Made by a program: the position numbers and the translations under genes
The notes under the pieces: model-generated
Told to the model about the DNA's origin: nothing
Databases searched by the model: none
Seen by the model: the letters and a program-made list of their open reading frames with translations, nothing else
Source: Actinosynnema sp040640215
GTDB lineage: Bacteria; Actinomycetota; Actinomycetes; Mycobacteriales; Pseudonocardiaceae
Direction of reading: 5' to 3'
Assembly: GCF_040640215.1 (NCBI RefSeq)
Contig: NZ_JBFABG010000001.1
Location: 955,761-1,019,760, forward strand
Length of the DNA: 64,000 nt
Shown: piece after piece, positions 42,438-52,852 of the stretch
Layout of the letters: each line of letters opens with the position of its first letter
How positions within the stretch are numbered: the stretch's first letter is position 1

Positions 42438-42568
42438 ACGGCACCACGGGGCCGTCCGCGCCCGCCAGGACCGCCGCAGGGCACCGCGCACGACCACCAC
42501 GGCCCGCGCGGCGGAACTTCCCCCGGGCCCGCCCGCCACCGGCCCGCACGCCGGTCGGCGGAACCGCG

Positions 42569-43744
42569 TCAGTCCAGGGTGAACGGGTCGTACTTGATCC
42601 GGTCCAACGGCGTGCCGGCGACGAGCATCCGGGACACGGTGGCGCGGATCATCGCCGGCGAGCCGCAGACCAGCACGTCGCGCTCCTCCCACGCCCCGTA
42701 GCGGGTGACGACGTCGGCCAGGGTGCCCTGCTCGACGCCGCGCGCACCGGGGTCGGACTCCAGCACCGGCACGACGGTCAGCCACGGGTTGGTCGTCGCG
42801 AACCGCCGGAGGTTGTCCAGGTCGTACAGGTCCTCGCGGGTGCGACCGCCGACGAACAGGTGCACGCGGGGGTTCTCGCCCCACCGCGCCATCTCGTCGA
42901 CGATCGCGTGCATCGGCGCGACGCCCGTGCCGCCGGCCACCATCAGCACGTCGTGACCGGCCTTCCGGTCGACGTGCAGGCGGCCCATCGGCGGCCCGAT
43001 GCGCCACACGTCGCCCTGCTGGGTGTGCCCGACGACGGACCGGCTGACCCAGCCGCCCTCGACGGACCGGACGTGGAACTCGATGATGCCGTCGTCGCGC
43101 GGGGCGTTGGCGGGCGAGAAGTACCGCCACATCCGGGCCCGCTGCGGGGTCTCGACGCTCACGTACTGGCCGGCGCGGTACCCGATCGGGTGATCCGGCT
43201 GGAGTCGCACGACCGCCAGGTCCCAGCTCACCCGCTGGTGCTCCAGCACGGTCGCGTGCCAGTAGGCGGGACCGTCGTCGGCCGCCGCAGCCTCCTGCAT
43301 GGCGCGCGCCATGATCGTGTACGCCTCGGCCCAGGCCATCTCGACCTGCGGCGTCCAGGTGGTGCCGGCGAACTTCTTCACGGCCGCGAGCAGCGCCGTG
43401 CCGACCGACTCGTAGTGGACGTTGACCACGCCGAACTTCCGGTGGTCGCGGCCCAACTGGCGCAGGAACGGGATCAGGTCGTCCGGGCGGTCCACCATCT
43501 GCACGACGTGGACCAGGGCCCGCAGCAGCCTGCTCCGCTGCACCTGCATGTTCGCGGGGAACATCTCACGGGTGGCCGGCGCGAGGCTGAACAGCATTCC
43601 GTAGAAGAACTTCGCGACTTCCTCGGAGCGCGGCTCCACGACCGCGAAGCTCTCCCGGATCATCCGCACCATCGCGGTGACACCCGGAGGAGGTTCTCGG
43701 TGAGGAGGGCTCGGGAAGGGGCTCAACACAGCGTTCGCAGTCAT
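42569..43744 (-). CDS. Globin-domain flavohaemoprotein-like oxidoreductase
   Basis: A 391-residue fusion of a globin (residues about 20-150; proximal His in GRDHRKFGVVNVHYESVGTA, in part) with a ferredoxin-NADP reductase module: FAD-binding YRAGQYVSVETP with WRYFSPAN, NAD-binding VLMVAGGTGVAPMHAIVDEM and C-terminal VLVCGSPAMIRATVSRML. This matches flavohaemoglobin-type proteins, which oxidise NO to nitrate using NAD(P)H. The globin start is preceded by a Pro-rich tail of 20 residues. Actinomycete homologues lack some classical Hmp residues, so NO dioxygenase activity is likely but unproven. Transcribed opposite to hspR. Confidence 0.87.
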   Translation of the reverse strand: MTANAVLSPFPSPPHREPPPGVTAMVRMIRESFAVVEPRSEEVAKFFYGMLFSLAPATREMFPANMQVQRSRLLRALVHVVQMVDRPDDLIPFLRQLGRDHRKFGVVNVHYESVGTALLAAVKKFAGTTWTPQVEMAWAEAYTIMARAMQEAAAADDGPAYWHATVLEHQRVSWDLAVVRLQPDHPIGYRAGQYVSVETPQRARMWRYFSPANAPRDDGIIEFHVRSVEGGWVSRSVVGHTQQGDVWRIGPPMGRLHVDRKAGHDVLMVAGGTGVAPMHAIVDEMARWGENPRVHLFVGGRTREDLYDLDNLRRFATTNPWLTVVPVLESDPGARGVEQGTLADVVTRYGAWEERDVLVCGSPAMIRATVSRMLVAGTPLDRIKYDPFTLD

Positions 43745-44089
43745 GGTCCGGGCGCAGTCTCCACGTTTCTGGCGGCACCAGCAAGGCGCTACGTCCTCGT
43801 CAAGCTTCCATCCCCGACGAGAGGAGGCTAACCCGTCAACTGCGCGGTTGACTCCTTGATGCCACCTTCGAGTGCACTGGGGTTACGCATTGTCACCATA
43901 CGCTCCGACCATCGGATGAACCTGCCCGACGAGGTGTACCGGGTTCGCCGATTATCCCGCACGCGGCGGCGATGAGCTCGTGGAGCTGGGTTTTCCGGGC
44001 CGGTGCCCGCGCCGGCCGGTGGTGCGAGGCGGGCGTCTCACCCGGCCGGCGGCTGGTCATCCGCACCACTGCGGTGGGCCGCGATCACC
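43745..44089. other. Non-coding part upstream of the globin gene
   Basis: About 345 bases with AT-richer stretches (43870-43960) that should hold the globin promoter. No gene on either strand is convincing. Confidence 0.4.
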
Positions 44090-44161
44090 TGTGGATTCAC
44101 ACCTGGGGATTGTGGACAACTGCCCCCGTGGTGTGGACAACCGAGTGCGACATGTGGGTGA
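44090..44161. promoter_or_regulatory. DnaA-box cluster with exact 21-bp period
   Basis: TGTGGACAA, the exact complement of the DnaA box TTGTCCACA, occurs at 44111-44119 and 44132-44140. Partial copies TGTGGATTC (44090-44098) and TGTGGGTGA (44153-44161) stand 21 bp to either side. All four point the same way with starts 21 bp apart, two helical turns. No dnaA or dnaN gene is near, so it is not the usual origin. Confidence 0.6.
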
Positions 44162-44166
44162 CCGGG

Positions 44167-44547
44167 TCAGGAGCCGGCGGCCCGTTCGGCTGCGCTGCGT
44201 TCCACGCAGAACTCGTTGCCCTCCGGATCGGCCAGCACGACCCAGCCGGTGCCGTCCGGGCGGCGCTGGTCGTCCACCTGGGTGGCCCCGAGGCCGAGCA
44301 GCCGCTCGACCTCGTCGTCCCGCGTGGAATCGGGCTGGAGGTCCAGGTGGACCCGGTTCTTGACCGCCTTGCCCCCCGGTACCCGGATGAAGAGCAGGCT
44401 CGGACCGGCCGGCAGTTCGACCAGCGCCTCCTCGTCCCCCGGCGCGTCGTCGGCGGAGACCGGCCGGCCGGTGACCCGGCTCCAGAACGTCGCCAGGGCG
44501 TAGGGGTCGAGGCAGTCGACGGTGATGTGGTGCACGAGTGAGCTCAT
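44167..44547 (-). CDS. VOC/glyoxalase-like protein
   Basis: About 126 residues: LVHHITVDCLDPYALATFWS, LLFIRVPGGKAVKNRVHLDL and WVVLADPEGNEFCVER form a single glyoxalase-like module (PF18029 type). The metal ligands of true glyoxalases are only partly present. Start is the ATG at 44547 (MSSLVHHITV). No operon partner; it reads toward the DnaA-box cluster. Substrate unknown. Confidence 0.8.
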   Translation of the reverse strand: MSSLVHHITVDCLDPYALATFWSRVTGRPVSADDAPGDEEALVELPAGPSLLFIRVPGGKAVKNRVHLDLQPDSTRDDEVERLLGLGATQVDDQRRPDGTGWVVLADPEGNEFCVERSAAERAAGS

Positions 44548-44686
44548 GGCACGGATGGTGGCCCTCCGCAGGCGCGCCCGCACCGGGTTTTCCGGGGTGT
44601 GGTCCGGCGTCGCGGTCGTGTCACGCACGGTAGGACCTCGCGTCGGCCGAGGTCGGGCGTGGCCCACGACACACCGGATCGGCCGG

Positions 44687-44707
44687 GTTGAGCGGAACTG
44701 ACTCAAC
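44687..44707. promoter_or_regulatory. HspR operator (HAIR) of clpB
   Basis: GTTGAGC-N7-ACTCAAC lies 77-97 bp before the clpB start; an extra half-site GTTGAGC follows at 44717-44723. Confidence 0.8.
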
Positions 44708-44783
44708 TTTTCTGACGTTGAGCGGGATGGCGGCCGGTTTGCCAGGCTGGCCCCAGGCAGGGAACCACCGACCGAGGTGAGGA

Positions 44784-47366
<2,583 letters not shown>

Positions 47367-47379
47367 GCGCGGTGCACCC

Positions 47380-47408
47380 GTCCCGGACCGCCCCGCGCGG
47401 TCCGGGAC
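47380..47408 (+). terminator. Terminator of clpB
   Basis: A perfect 11-bp stem GTCCCGGACCG/CGGTCCGGGAC with a 7-nt loop, 13 nt past the stop. Confidence 0.75.
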
Positions 47409-47553
47409 GAGCCGTGACCTGGGACGACCCCGGCCGGCCCGGTTCGTCGGCGGCGGACCGGGAGAGCGGGGGCGGGCGGCGTCCCGGGTAACGGGTTGGG
47501 CCGATCATGCGAACGAGCCGTCAAGTGATCTTCGTTTGCCGGCCGCAGCCCGC

Positions 47554-47566
47554 TACCCTCGCACTC
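47554..47566 (+). promoter_or_regulatory. -10 box with leaderless spacing
   Basis: TACCCT (47554-47559) lies seven bases before the GTG at 47567. Confidence 0.45.
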
Positions 47567-48262
47567 GTGGGTATACCGGCGTGGGTCTGGTTCACCGTCG
47601 CCGCGGTCGCGGGCGTGGCGGGGTTCGCTCTGCTGGCGACCGACCGGGCGCAGCGAACCGCGCGTAACCGCGAACGGCGTCGGTGGGCGGCGTTGCGCGG
47701 GTGGCAGTTCGAGGAGTCCGACCACGTGCTGCCCACGCGCTGGGTCAGCGGCGCGATCGCGTACTACGGCACCGGCGTGGCAAAGGACGTGGTGGCGGGC
47801 TCGACCTTCACCGCGGACGGCCGCCGCCAGGTCTACGTGCTCGACCACGAGACGAGCGGCAAGGTCAACTCGGTGCTGGTCGGCGTGCGCTGCCGGCGCG
47901 CGATCAGCGTGGTCGTGGAGCTGTGGCTGCCCAGCGTCCCGTTCCAGCGCGACCAGATGCCCGACCTGCTCGGCCCGGTGGGCTCGCGGTACGCGTTCGT
48001 CAGCGAGCTGCCCGCCGCCCGCAAGCTCATCACCCCGGACCTGGTCGACGCCGCCGAGGAGATCGGCGCGGACGTCACCGTGGTCTGGCTGGAGGACGAC
48101 TGGGTGCTGGCGGCGGCACCGCCGAACTCCACCCCCGCCCGCCTGGAACGCCTGCTGCGCGACCTCGGGGAGCTGGCCGACGTGGTCGACCCGTTCGACG
48201 CCGACCCGGACGCCGAGACCGGCGGCGAGGTCCACCGCCCGCAGTTCGGCCGCAAGCCGTGA
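47567..48262 (+). CDS. Uncharacterised membrane-anchored protein (paralogue of the protein at 52099)
   Basis: About 231 residues. One N-terminal transmembrane helix (IPAWVWFTVAAVAGVAGFAL) is followed by a soluble beta-rich domain: RRWAALRGWQFEESDHVLPT, VVVELWLPSVPFQRDQMPDL, RYAFVSELPAARKLITPDLV, WLEDDWVLAAAPPNSTPARL. The domain faces the cytoplasm if the positive-inside rule holds (ARNRERRRW follows the helix). It has the same build as the protein at 52099. The next gene overlaps it by four bases (GTGA). Function unknown. Confidence 0.78.
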   Translation: MGIPAWVWFTVAAVAGVAGFALLATDRAQRTARNRERRRWAALRGWQFEESDHVLPTRWVSGAIAYYGTGVAKDVVAGSTFTADGRRQVYVLDHETSGKVNSVLVGVRCRRAISVVVELWLPSVPFQRDQMPDLLGPVGSRYAFVSELPAARKLITPDLVDAAEEIGADVTVVWLEDDWVLAAAPPNSTPARLERLLRDLGELADVVDPFDADPDAETGGEVHRPQFGRKP

Positions 48263-49038
48263 CCCCGCCGCTCGCCCTCGTCACCGGTGCCACCGCGGGC
48301 ATCGGGGCCGCGTTCGCCCGCCGGCTCGCCGCCGAGGGCCACGACCTGGTGCTGGTCGCGCGGACCGAGGACCGGCTGGAGGCCGAGGCCGAGCGCCTGC
48401 GGTCCCGGCACGGGGTCCGGGTCGAGGTGCTGCCCGCCGACCTGGCCACCGCCGAGGACCGGCTCGCGGTCGAGGAGGTCCTGGCCGACCGGCCGTTCGA
48501 CCTGCTGGTCAACAACGCGGGCTTCGCCATCTCGGGCGAGTTCTTCGCCGCCGACGCCGCCGCGCTCCAGGGCCAGCTCGACGTGAACGTGACCAGCGTG
48601 CTCCGGCTGACCCGGGCGGTGCTGCCGGGCATGGTCGCGCGCGGCCGGGGCGACGTGGTCAACGTGTCCAGCGTGGCGGGTTTCCTGCCGGGGCGCGGCT
48701 CGACGTACAGCGCGGACAAGGCGTGGGTGACGGCGTTCTCGGAGGGCATGGCCCAGGCCACCGCCGGCACCGGCGTCCGCGTGCTGGCCCTGTGCCCGGG
48801 TTTCGTGCGCACCGAGTTCCACGCCCGCGCGCGGATCGACATGACGACGACCCCCGAGTTCCTCTGGCTCGACGCCGACCGCCTGGTGCACGCCTGCCTG
48901 GCCGACCTCCGCGCCGGCCGCCAGTTGTCGATCCCGGGCACCCAGTACAAGGCGATCGTGGCGTTCGCCAAGCTCATCCCCCGCCCCCTGCTGCGCCGCC
49001 TCGCCGCCCGCGCGGCAGGTGCCCGGAACCGCACCTGA
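48259..49038 (+). CDS. Short-chain dehydrogenase/reductase (SDR)
   Basis: A 259-residue classical SDR: NAD(P)-binding LALVTGATAGIGAAFARRLA, VARTEDR favouring NADPH, NNAGFAISGEFF, and catalytic VVNVSSVAGFLPGRGSTYSA followed by DKAWV (Ser, Tyr, Lys). CPGFVRTEF is typical of the long-chain aldehyde/ketoacyl-like branch. The C-terminal IPRPLLRRLAARAAGARNR is amphipathic and basic, suggesting membrane contact. Overlap GTGA with the previous gene implies coupled translation. Substrate unknown. Confidence 0.9.
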   Translation: MTPPLALVTGATAGIGAAFARRLAAEGHDLVLVARTEDRLEAEAERLRSRHGVRVEVLPADLATAEDRLAVEEVLADRPFDLLVNNAGFAISGEFFAADAAALQGQLDVNVTSVLRLTRAVLPGMVARGRGDVVNVSSVAGFLPGRGSTYSADKAWVTAFSEGMAQATAGTGVRVLALCPGFVRTEFHARARIDMTTTPEFLWLDADRLVHACLADLRAGRQLSIPGTQYKAIVAFAKLIPRPLLRRLAARAAGARNRT

Positions 49039-49187
49039 GCGGTGTCCCGGCGTCCTCGGCCGAAGGCGAGTGCTCTTCACAGTCCAGGCGAATCAGGACC
49101 GTTCGGAGGTTTGATCACTCGAACGAGGGAACCTGGGCGGTGTCCGGCCCGTCCCACTCCCCGACGTGGAGGAGGAGGGATCCGCCC

Positions 49188-49541
49188 ATGGGTGAAGGCT
49201 TCAAGGTCGAGCCTGCGGAGTTGCACGGGTACGGCGAGCTGCTGACCCGCAACGCGCAGCACTTCCAGACCATCAAGGACCACGCGGTCACCAAGGGCGG
49301 TGACACCTCCGGTTTCACCGGCCTGCTCACGCTGTTGCAGCCCGTCGTCACCGGGGTCGCCGCCCTGTACGGCGAGACGCTGGACTTCGCCGAGCAGATG
49401 ATGACCAAGGAGGCCGAGGGGCTCGCCAAGGCCGCCGACATGTACGCCCGGGGCGACGAGCTGGCGATGAGCGTCCTCGACCGGGTGCTGGCCCAGCTCG
49501 CCGAGGCCGCGCAGGCACCGGTGCTCGGAGGTGGCCGGTGA
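49188..49541 (+). CDS. WXG100/EspC-like T7SS target protein
   Basis: A 117-residue helical-hairpin protein (FKVEPAELHGYGELLTRNAQ, LLQPVVTGVAALYGETLDFA, LAKAADMYARGDELAMSVLD). Start FKV-P-L and the length resemble the EspC/DUF2580 group of ESX substrates. The ATG at 49188 has GGAGGAGGGA upstream. It is the first of three overlapping genes. No ESX core gene (eccC, eccD, mycP) lies in the window, so export would need machinery from elsewhere. Confidence 0.75.
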   Translation: MGEGFKVEPAELHGYGELLTRNAQHFQTIKDHAVTKGGDTSGFTGLLTLLQPVVTGVAALYGETLDFAEQMMTKEAEGLAKAADMYARGDELAMSVLDRVLAQLAEAAQAPVLGGGR

Positions 49542-50476
49542 CCGGGTACGCCGACGTCGAGGACCCGACGGTCGCGCTGCGGGCCGCCGCCGAGGACCGG
49601 CCCGGCCGGCAGACGACCAAGGAGCTGATCGAGAAGGCCGGCTGGAAGATCCAGGGCGTCAACTGGATCTACCAGAAGGTCACCGGCGAGGACCTGGTCC
49701 AGTCGCTGATCAGCCCCCTGCTCGGCGACTTCGAGAAGATCGACGCCAACGCCAACGCGTGGGACCAGGTCGCCAAGGCGCTCGACTCCGTCCGGCACAA
49801 CGTCGGGCAGGGCGTCGAGCAGCTCGCGCCGCACTGGGACGGCGACGCCGCGCAGGCGTTCGAGCTCCGGATGAACACCATGTGGGTGCTCGCCATCGAG
49901 GCGGACTCGCAGGTGGCCCGGATCATCGGCAACAAGTTCCAGTCCATGGCCTCGACCTGCCGCACCGCGACCGGCCTGGCGCTGACCCTGCTGGACAAGC
50001 TGGTCACCAAGCTGATGGAAGCCGTCCTGATGGCACCCATCCCGGTCGTCGGCTGGGGCCGCGCGGTGTGGATGGTCTACGACGCCATCCAGATCGTGGA
50101 CGCCATCCGCAAGATCATCCTGTCCATCCAGACGATCATCGAGGGCGTCCAGGGGATGGTCGACGGGATCATCGCCATGGGCACCGCGCTGGCCAAGCTG
50201 AAGGACGTGCGGGACGTCAACGACCTGCTCGACGTCGTGGACGGCGTGCAGGACGGCAAGCAGAAGTTCGACAACGGCAAGTCCGCCGTGAAGTCGGGCG
50301 CGTTCAGCCTCGCGCTGGACGGGTACGGGCTCAAGAGCGCGGTCGGCGGCACCGGGCGGTACACCGCCGGGGCCGGTGGCAGCGGCGGCGGGACCGGCGG
50401 TGGCGGAACGGGTGGTGGCGGTGGCGCTCCGGCTCCCGCTCCCGCGTCCGGCGGTACCGGCGGGGGTGCGCCGTGA
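49538..50476 (+). CDS. WXG100-superfamily T7SS substrate-like protein
   Basis: A 312-residue protein with a WXG-type motif at the helix turn (LAPHWDGDAAQAFELRMNTM, about residues 98-117). It then has long amphipathic/hydrophobic helices (APIPVVGWGRAVWMVYDAIQ, IVDAIRKIILSIQTIIEGVQ) and a Gly-rich C-terminus (GSGGGTGGGGTGGGGGAPAP). It overlaps the first gene by GTGA and the next by GTGA. The hydrophobic middle is like LXG/WXG effectors that insert in membranes, but no toxin domain is recognised. Likely secreted or surface-bound partner of the 117-residue protein. Confidence 0.75.
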   Translation: MTGYADVEDPTVALRAAAEDRPGRQTTKELIEKAGWKIQGVNWIYQKVTGEDLVQSLISPLLGDFEKIDANANAWDQVAKALDSVRHNVGQGVEQLAPHWDGDAAQAFELRMNTMWVLAIEADSQVARIIGNKFQSMASTCRTATGLALTLLDKLVTKLMEAVLMAPIPVVGWGRAVWMVYDAIQIVDAIRKIILSIQTIIEGVQGMVDGIIAMGTALAKLKDVRDVNDLLDVVDGVQDGKQKFDNGKSAVKSGAFSLALDGYGLKSAVGGTGRYTAGAGGSGGGTGGGGTGGGGGAPAPAPASGGTGGGAP

Positions 50477-50904
50477 CGTTCCCCTACGACCGGGCCCGGC
50501 TGGACGCGCTGGTCGCCGACGTCGACGCGCGGATGGCCGCCGCCGAGCGGACCTCCCGCGAGGCCGTCCAGGTGCAGATGCGGTCCAAGGGGCTGTCCGA
50601 GGCGGACTACGCGGAGATCTCGCGGTTCGCCAACAGCGCCGCCGCGCCGCGCGAGCTGCGCGACCTCGCCCGCCGGATCGACGCGGGCGAGATGACCTGG
50701 CAGGACATCGCGTCCGGCGAGCGCGCCGGCGACGAGAGCGTGCAGCGCGCGTTGCAGTCGGGCGTGCCGGAGCTCCAGCGCGCCTACAACGCGATCCAGG
50801 AGGGCGACGACCCGGAGGACGTCGTCGCGGCCGGTCAGCCGCGCCGGGCCCGCCGGGGCGATGACGACGACGAGCCGGGTCGCTTCACCCAGGACGCCTG
50901 GTAG
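50473..50904 (+). CDS. Uncharacterised T7SS-operon protein
   Basis: A 143-residue, helical, strongly charged protein: TFPYDRARLDALVADVDARM, RELRDLARRIDAGEMTWQDI, ending in a disordered acidic tail (RRGDDDDEPGRFTQDAW). It has no signal or membrane segment. The GTGA overlap shows it is translated with the WXG-like protein, so it may be a chaperone or partner, in the place EspG-like proteins have elsewhere. No family recognised. Confidence 0.7.
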   Translation: MTFPYDRARLDALVADVDARMAAAERTSREAVQVQMRSKGLSEADYAEISRFANSAAAPRELRDLARRIDAGEMTWQDIASGERAGDESVQRALQSGVPELQRAYNAIQEGDDPEDVVAAGQPRRARRGDDDDEPGRFTQDAW

Positions 50905-50922
50905 GGGCGGCGCGGTCCGGGA

Positions 50923-51489
50923 TCAGGCGGCGGGGAGGTCGAACCCGCCGCCGCCCGTGTGGGCGGTGCCCTTGCCGCGCACCACGTCGAACGCCAGCCC
51001 GACCGCGATCGCGAGCGTCCGCACGGGCTCGGGCGTCCCGGGGCGCAGGTGCAGCACGTCCCGGCGCACCCGCCTGCCGTCGCGCTTGGCGATCGCACCC
51101 CGGGTGAACCCGGCGGCGTCGCCGAAGTAGCAGATCCGCCCGCCGGAGGGGTCGAGCAGGGCGAAGTGGGTGTGGCTCTCCCGGTGCAGCGCGCCGACCG
51201 GCGTGCCGTCCGGGCGGGACACCTGGACCGGTGGCCGGCCGGGGCCCTTGCGGATCAGCAGCAGCGGCTGCCCGTGGTGCGACACGACCAGGTCGAACGT
51301 CGTCCGGCCGGAGAAACCCGTGGTGCGCAGGAGCTTCCGCACCGGGCCGAGTCCCCGTCGGTCGGTCGCGGCGGCGACCGGGACGTCGTGCCCGGTGTAG
51401 GCCCGCACCTGGTAGCGGGTGCCGAAGAGGTGCCGGCCGGGGCCCCAGGGCTGCTCGATGATCAGCGTGTCGGTGCCGAACAGGTTCAC
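50923..51489 (-). CDS. LURP-one/scramblase-related protein
   Basis: A 188-residue beta-barrel-like protein: LFGTDTLIIEQPWGPGRHLF, YQVRAYTGHDVPVAAATDRR, TTFDLVVSHHGQPLLLIRKG, FALLDPSGGRICYFGDAAGF. The pattern of a 12-stranded barrel with a hydrophobic C-terminal helix (TLAIAVGLAFDVVRG) resembles the Tubby-like LOR/scramblase superfamily of actinomycetes. Molecular function is unknown. A -10-like TAGGCT lies eight bases upstream of the GTG. It converges on the T7SS-like operon. Confidence 0.6.
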   Translation of the reverse strand: MNLFGTDTLIIEQPWGPGRHLFGTRYQVRAYTGHDVPVAAATDRRGLGPVRKLLRTTGFSGRTTFDLVVSHHGQPLLLIRKGPGRPPVQVSRPDGTPVGALHRESHTHFALLDPSGGRICYFGDAAGFTRGAIAKRDGRRVRRDVLHLRPGTPEPVRTLAIAVGLAFDVVRGKGTAHTGGGGFDLPAA

Positions 51490-51530
51490 GGTGTGCCAGC
51501 CTACGGGCGCGTATGACAGTCTTGGGACCC

Positions 51531-52097
51531 GTGCGAGCAGAAGTGGTTCTGGACTCCGGTGCGAAGGCCGAACTGGCCCGGCTGGTGAGCGAGTTGGCCG
51601 TGGTGCACGGCAAGGTGACGCTGTCCTCGGGTGCCGAGGCCGACTACTACATCGACCTGCGCCGGGCGACGCTGCACCACGCCGCCGCCCCGCTGATCGG
51701 CAGGCTGCTGCGGCAGCTCACCGCCGACTGGGACTACGTCGCGGCCGGCGGGCTGACCCTCGGCGCGGACCCGGTGGCGTGCGCGATGATGCACGCCGCC
51801 GCCTCGGCCGGTGACGTGCTCGACGCGTTCGTCGTGCGCAAAGCCGCCAAGCAGCACGGGATGCAGCGGCGGATCGAGGGCATCGAGGTCGCCGGGCAGC
51901 GCGTGCTGGCCGTCGAGGACACCTCCACGACCGGCGGCAGCGTGCTGACCGCCGTCGAGGCGCTGCGCGAGGCGGGCGCGACCGTCGTCGGCGTGGCCAC
52001 GGTGGTGGACCGCGGCACCGTCGCCCGCGAGGTGATCGAGGCGCAGGGGCTGCCCTACCGCTACCTCCTCGACCTCGCCGATCTCGGCCTGGCCTGA
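51531..52097 (+). CDS. pyrE: Orotate phosphoribosyltransferase
   Basis: About 188 residues. PRPP loop VLAVEDTSTTGGSVLTAVEA is complete, and VHGKVTLSSGAEADYYIDLR, LGADPVACAMMHAAA and FVVRKAAKQHGMQRRIEG match actinobacterial PyrE. It makes OMP from orotate and PRPP in UMP synthesis. I choose GTG at 51531 (VRAEVVLDSGAK), which fits the length of homologues; ATG at 51513 would add six residues. It is followed after one base by the gene at 52099. Confidence 0.96.
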   Translation: MRAEVVLDSGAKAELARLVSELAVVHGKVTLSSGAEADYYIDLRRATLHHAAAPLIGRLLRQLTADWDYVAAGGLTLGADPVACAMMHAAASAGDVLDAFVVRKAAKQHGMQRRIEGIEVAGQRVLAVEDTSTTGGSVLTAVEALREAGATVVGVATVVDRGTVAREVIEAQGLPYRYLLDLADLGLA

Positions 52098-52098
52098 G

Positions 52099-52788
52099 AT
52101 GACGGGCCTCGTCCTGCTACTGGTGATCGTGGCGATCCTCGGTGTGGGTGTCGCCGTGGGGTTGGCGCGCCGCAAGCGCAACCCGTTCACGGACCGGCGT
52201 TTCGTGAACGAGTGGGAGCAGCGGATGCGCGCCCTCGAAGCCGGTCTGGGGTGGCGGTTCGTCGCCGAGGACCAGGGCTTCCAGGAACGCGTGCCCCAGA
52301 TCGGCCGGATGCTGGAGGCCGACCGCAGCAGGGTGAGGTTCCAGCTCGTCGGCCACTGGCGCGGGGTGCCCGTGCTGGCGGTCGAAGTGGTGCTGCGCGC
52401 GGACCACGTGGCGACGTCGGAGTACCGCGCGTACTCCGTCGTCGTCGTGCCCCGGCCGATGCCGGGGCCGTGGGTGCTGATCAGCCCCCGCACCGACAGC
52501 GTGTGGGGGCTGTTCGAGCAGTTCGTGGCGACCGGCGACCCGGCGTTCGACGCCCGGTACGAGGTGCGCCGCAAGAACCCGGCGTTCGCGACCGCGCTGC
52601 TGGGCACCGGCCTGCCCCAGGCGCTGCTCCAGGACCCGCGCGCGAACGGCGTGGCGATCGCGTTCGACGAGCACACCCTCGCCGCCGCGGTGCCCGGCCC
52701 GCTGCTCCAGGCCCCGCTCGGGCACCTGGCGGACCTGCTGCTCGACGTCGCCTCCCGGGTCCCGTGGCAGGCGCTGCCGCGCGGGTGA
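52099..52788 (+). CDS. Uncharacterised membrane-anchored protein downstream of pyrE
   Basis: A 229-residue protein: one N-terminal transmembrane helix (GLVLLLVIVAILGVGVAVGL), then EQRMRALEAGLGWRFVAEDQ, VLAVEVVLRADHVATSEYRA, FDARYEVRRKNPAFATALLG and a tail LGHLADLLLDVASRVPWQAL. The layout (helix, GW-x-F motif, central sheet, C-terminal helix) matches the protein at 47567, so the two seem distant paralogues. It starts one base after the pyrE stop and probably shares its mRNA. Function unknown. Confidence 0.78.
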   Translation: MTGLVLLLVIVAILGVGVAVGLARRKRNPFTDRRFVNEWEQRMRALEAGLGWRFVAEDQGFQERVPQIGRMLEADRSRVRFQLVGHWRGVPVLAVEVVLRADHVATSEYRAYSVVVVPRPMPGPWVLISPRTDSVWGLFEQFVATGDPAFDARYEVRRKNPAFATALLGTGLPQALLQDPRANGVAIAFDEHTLAAAVPGPLLQAPLGHLADLLLDVASRVPWQALPRG

Positions 52789-52829
52789 CCCCGGCCGGCG
52801 CGCCGCGCGCGTCGCGGTCGTCCGCCCTA

Positions 52830-52844
52830 CCCTGGGAACCAGGG
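52830..52844 (+). promoter_or_regulatory. Hairpin next to the ribosome site of the DUF2784 gene
   Basis: CCCTGG (52830-52835) and CCAGGG (52839-52844) form a stem whose right arm runs into the GGGAGG ribosome site. It could mask translation start. Confidence 0.3.
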
Positions 52845-52852
52845 AGGTCGCT

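Noticed and set aside
44090..44161. Chromosomal origin oriC
   Set aside because: Only four boxes, no AT-rich unwinding region, and no dnaA/dnaN next to it.
43972..44541. Plus-strand open frame of 189 codons
   Set aside because: It runs through the DnaA-box cluster and antisense to the VOC gene; no domain, no ribosome site.
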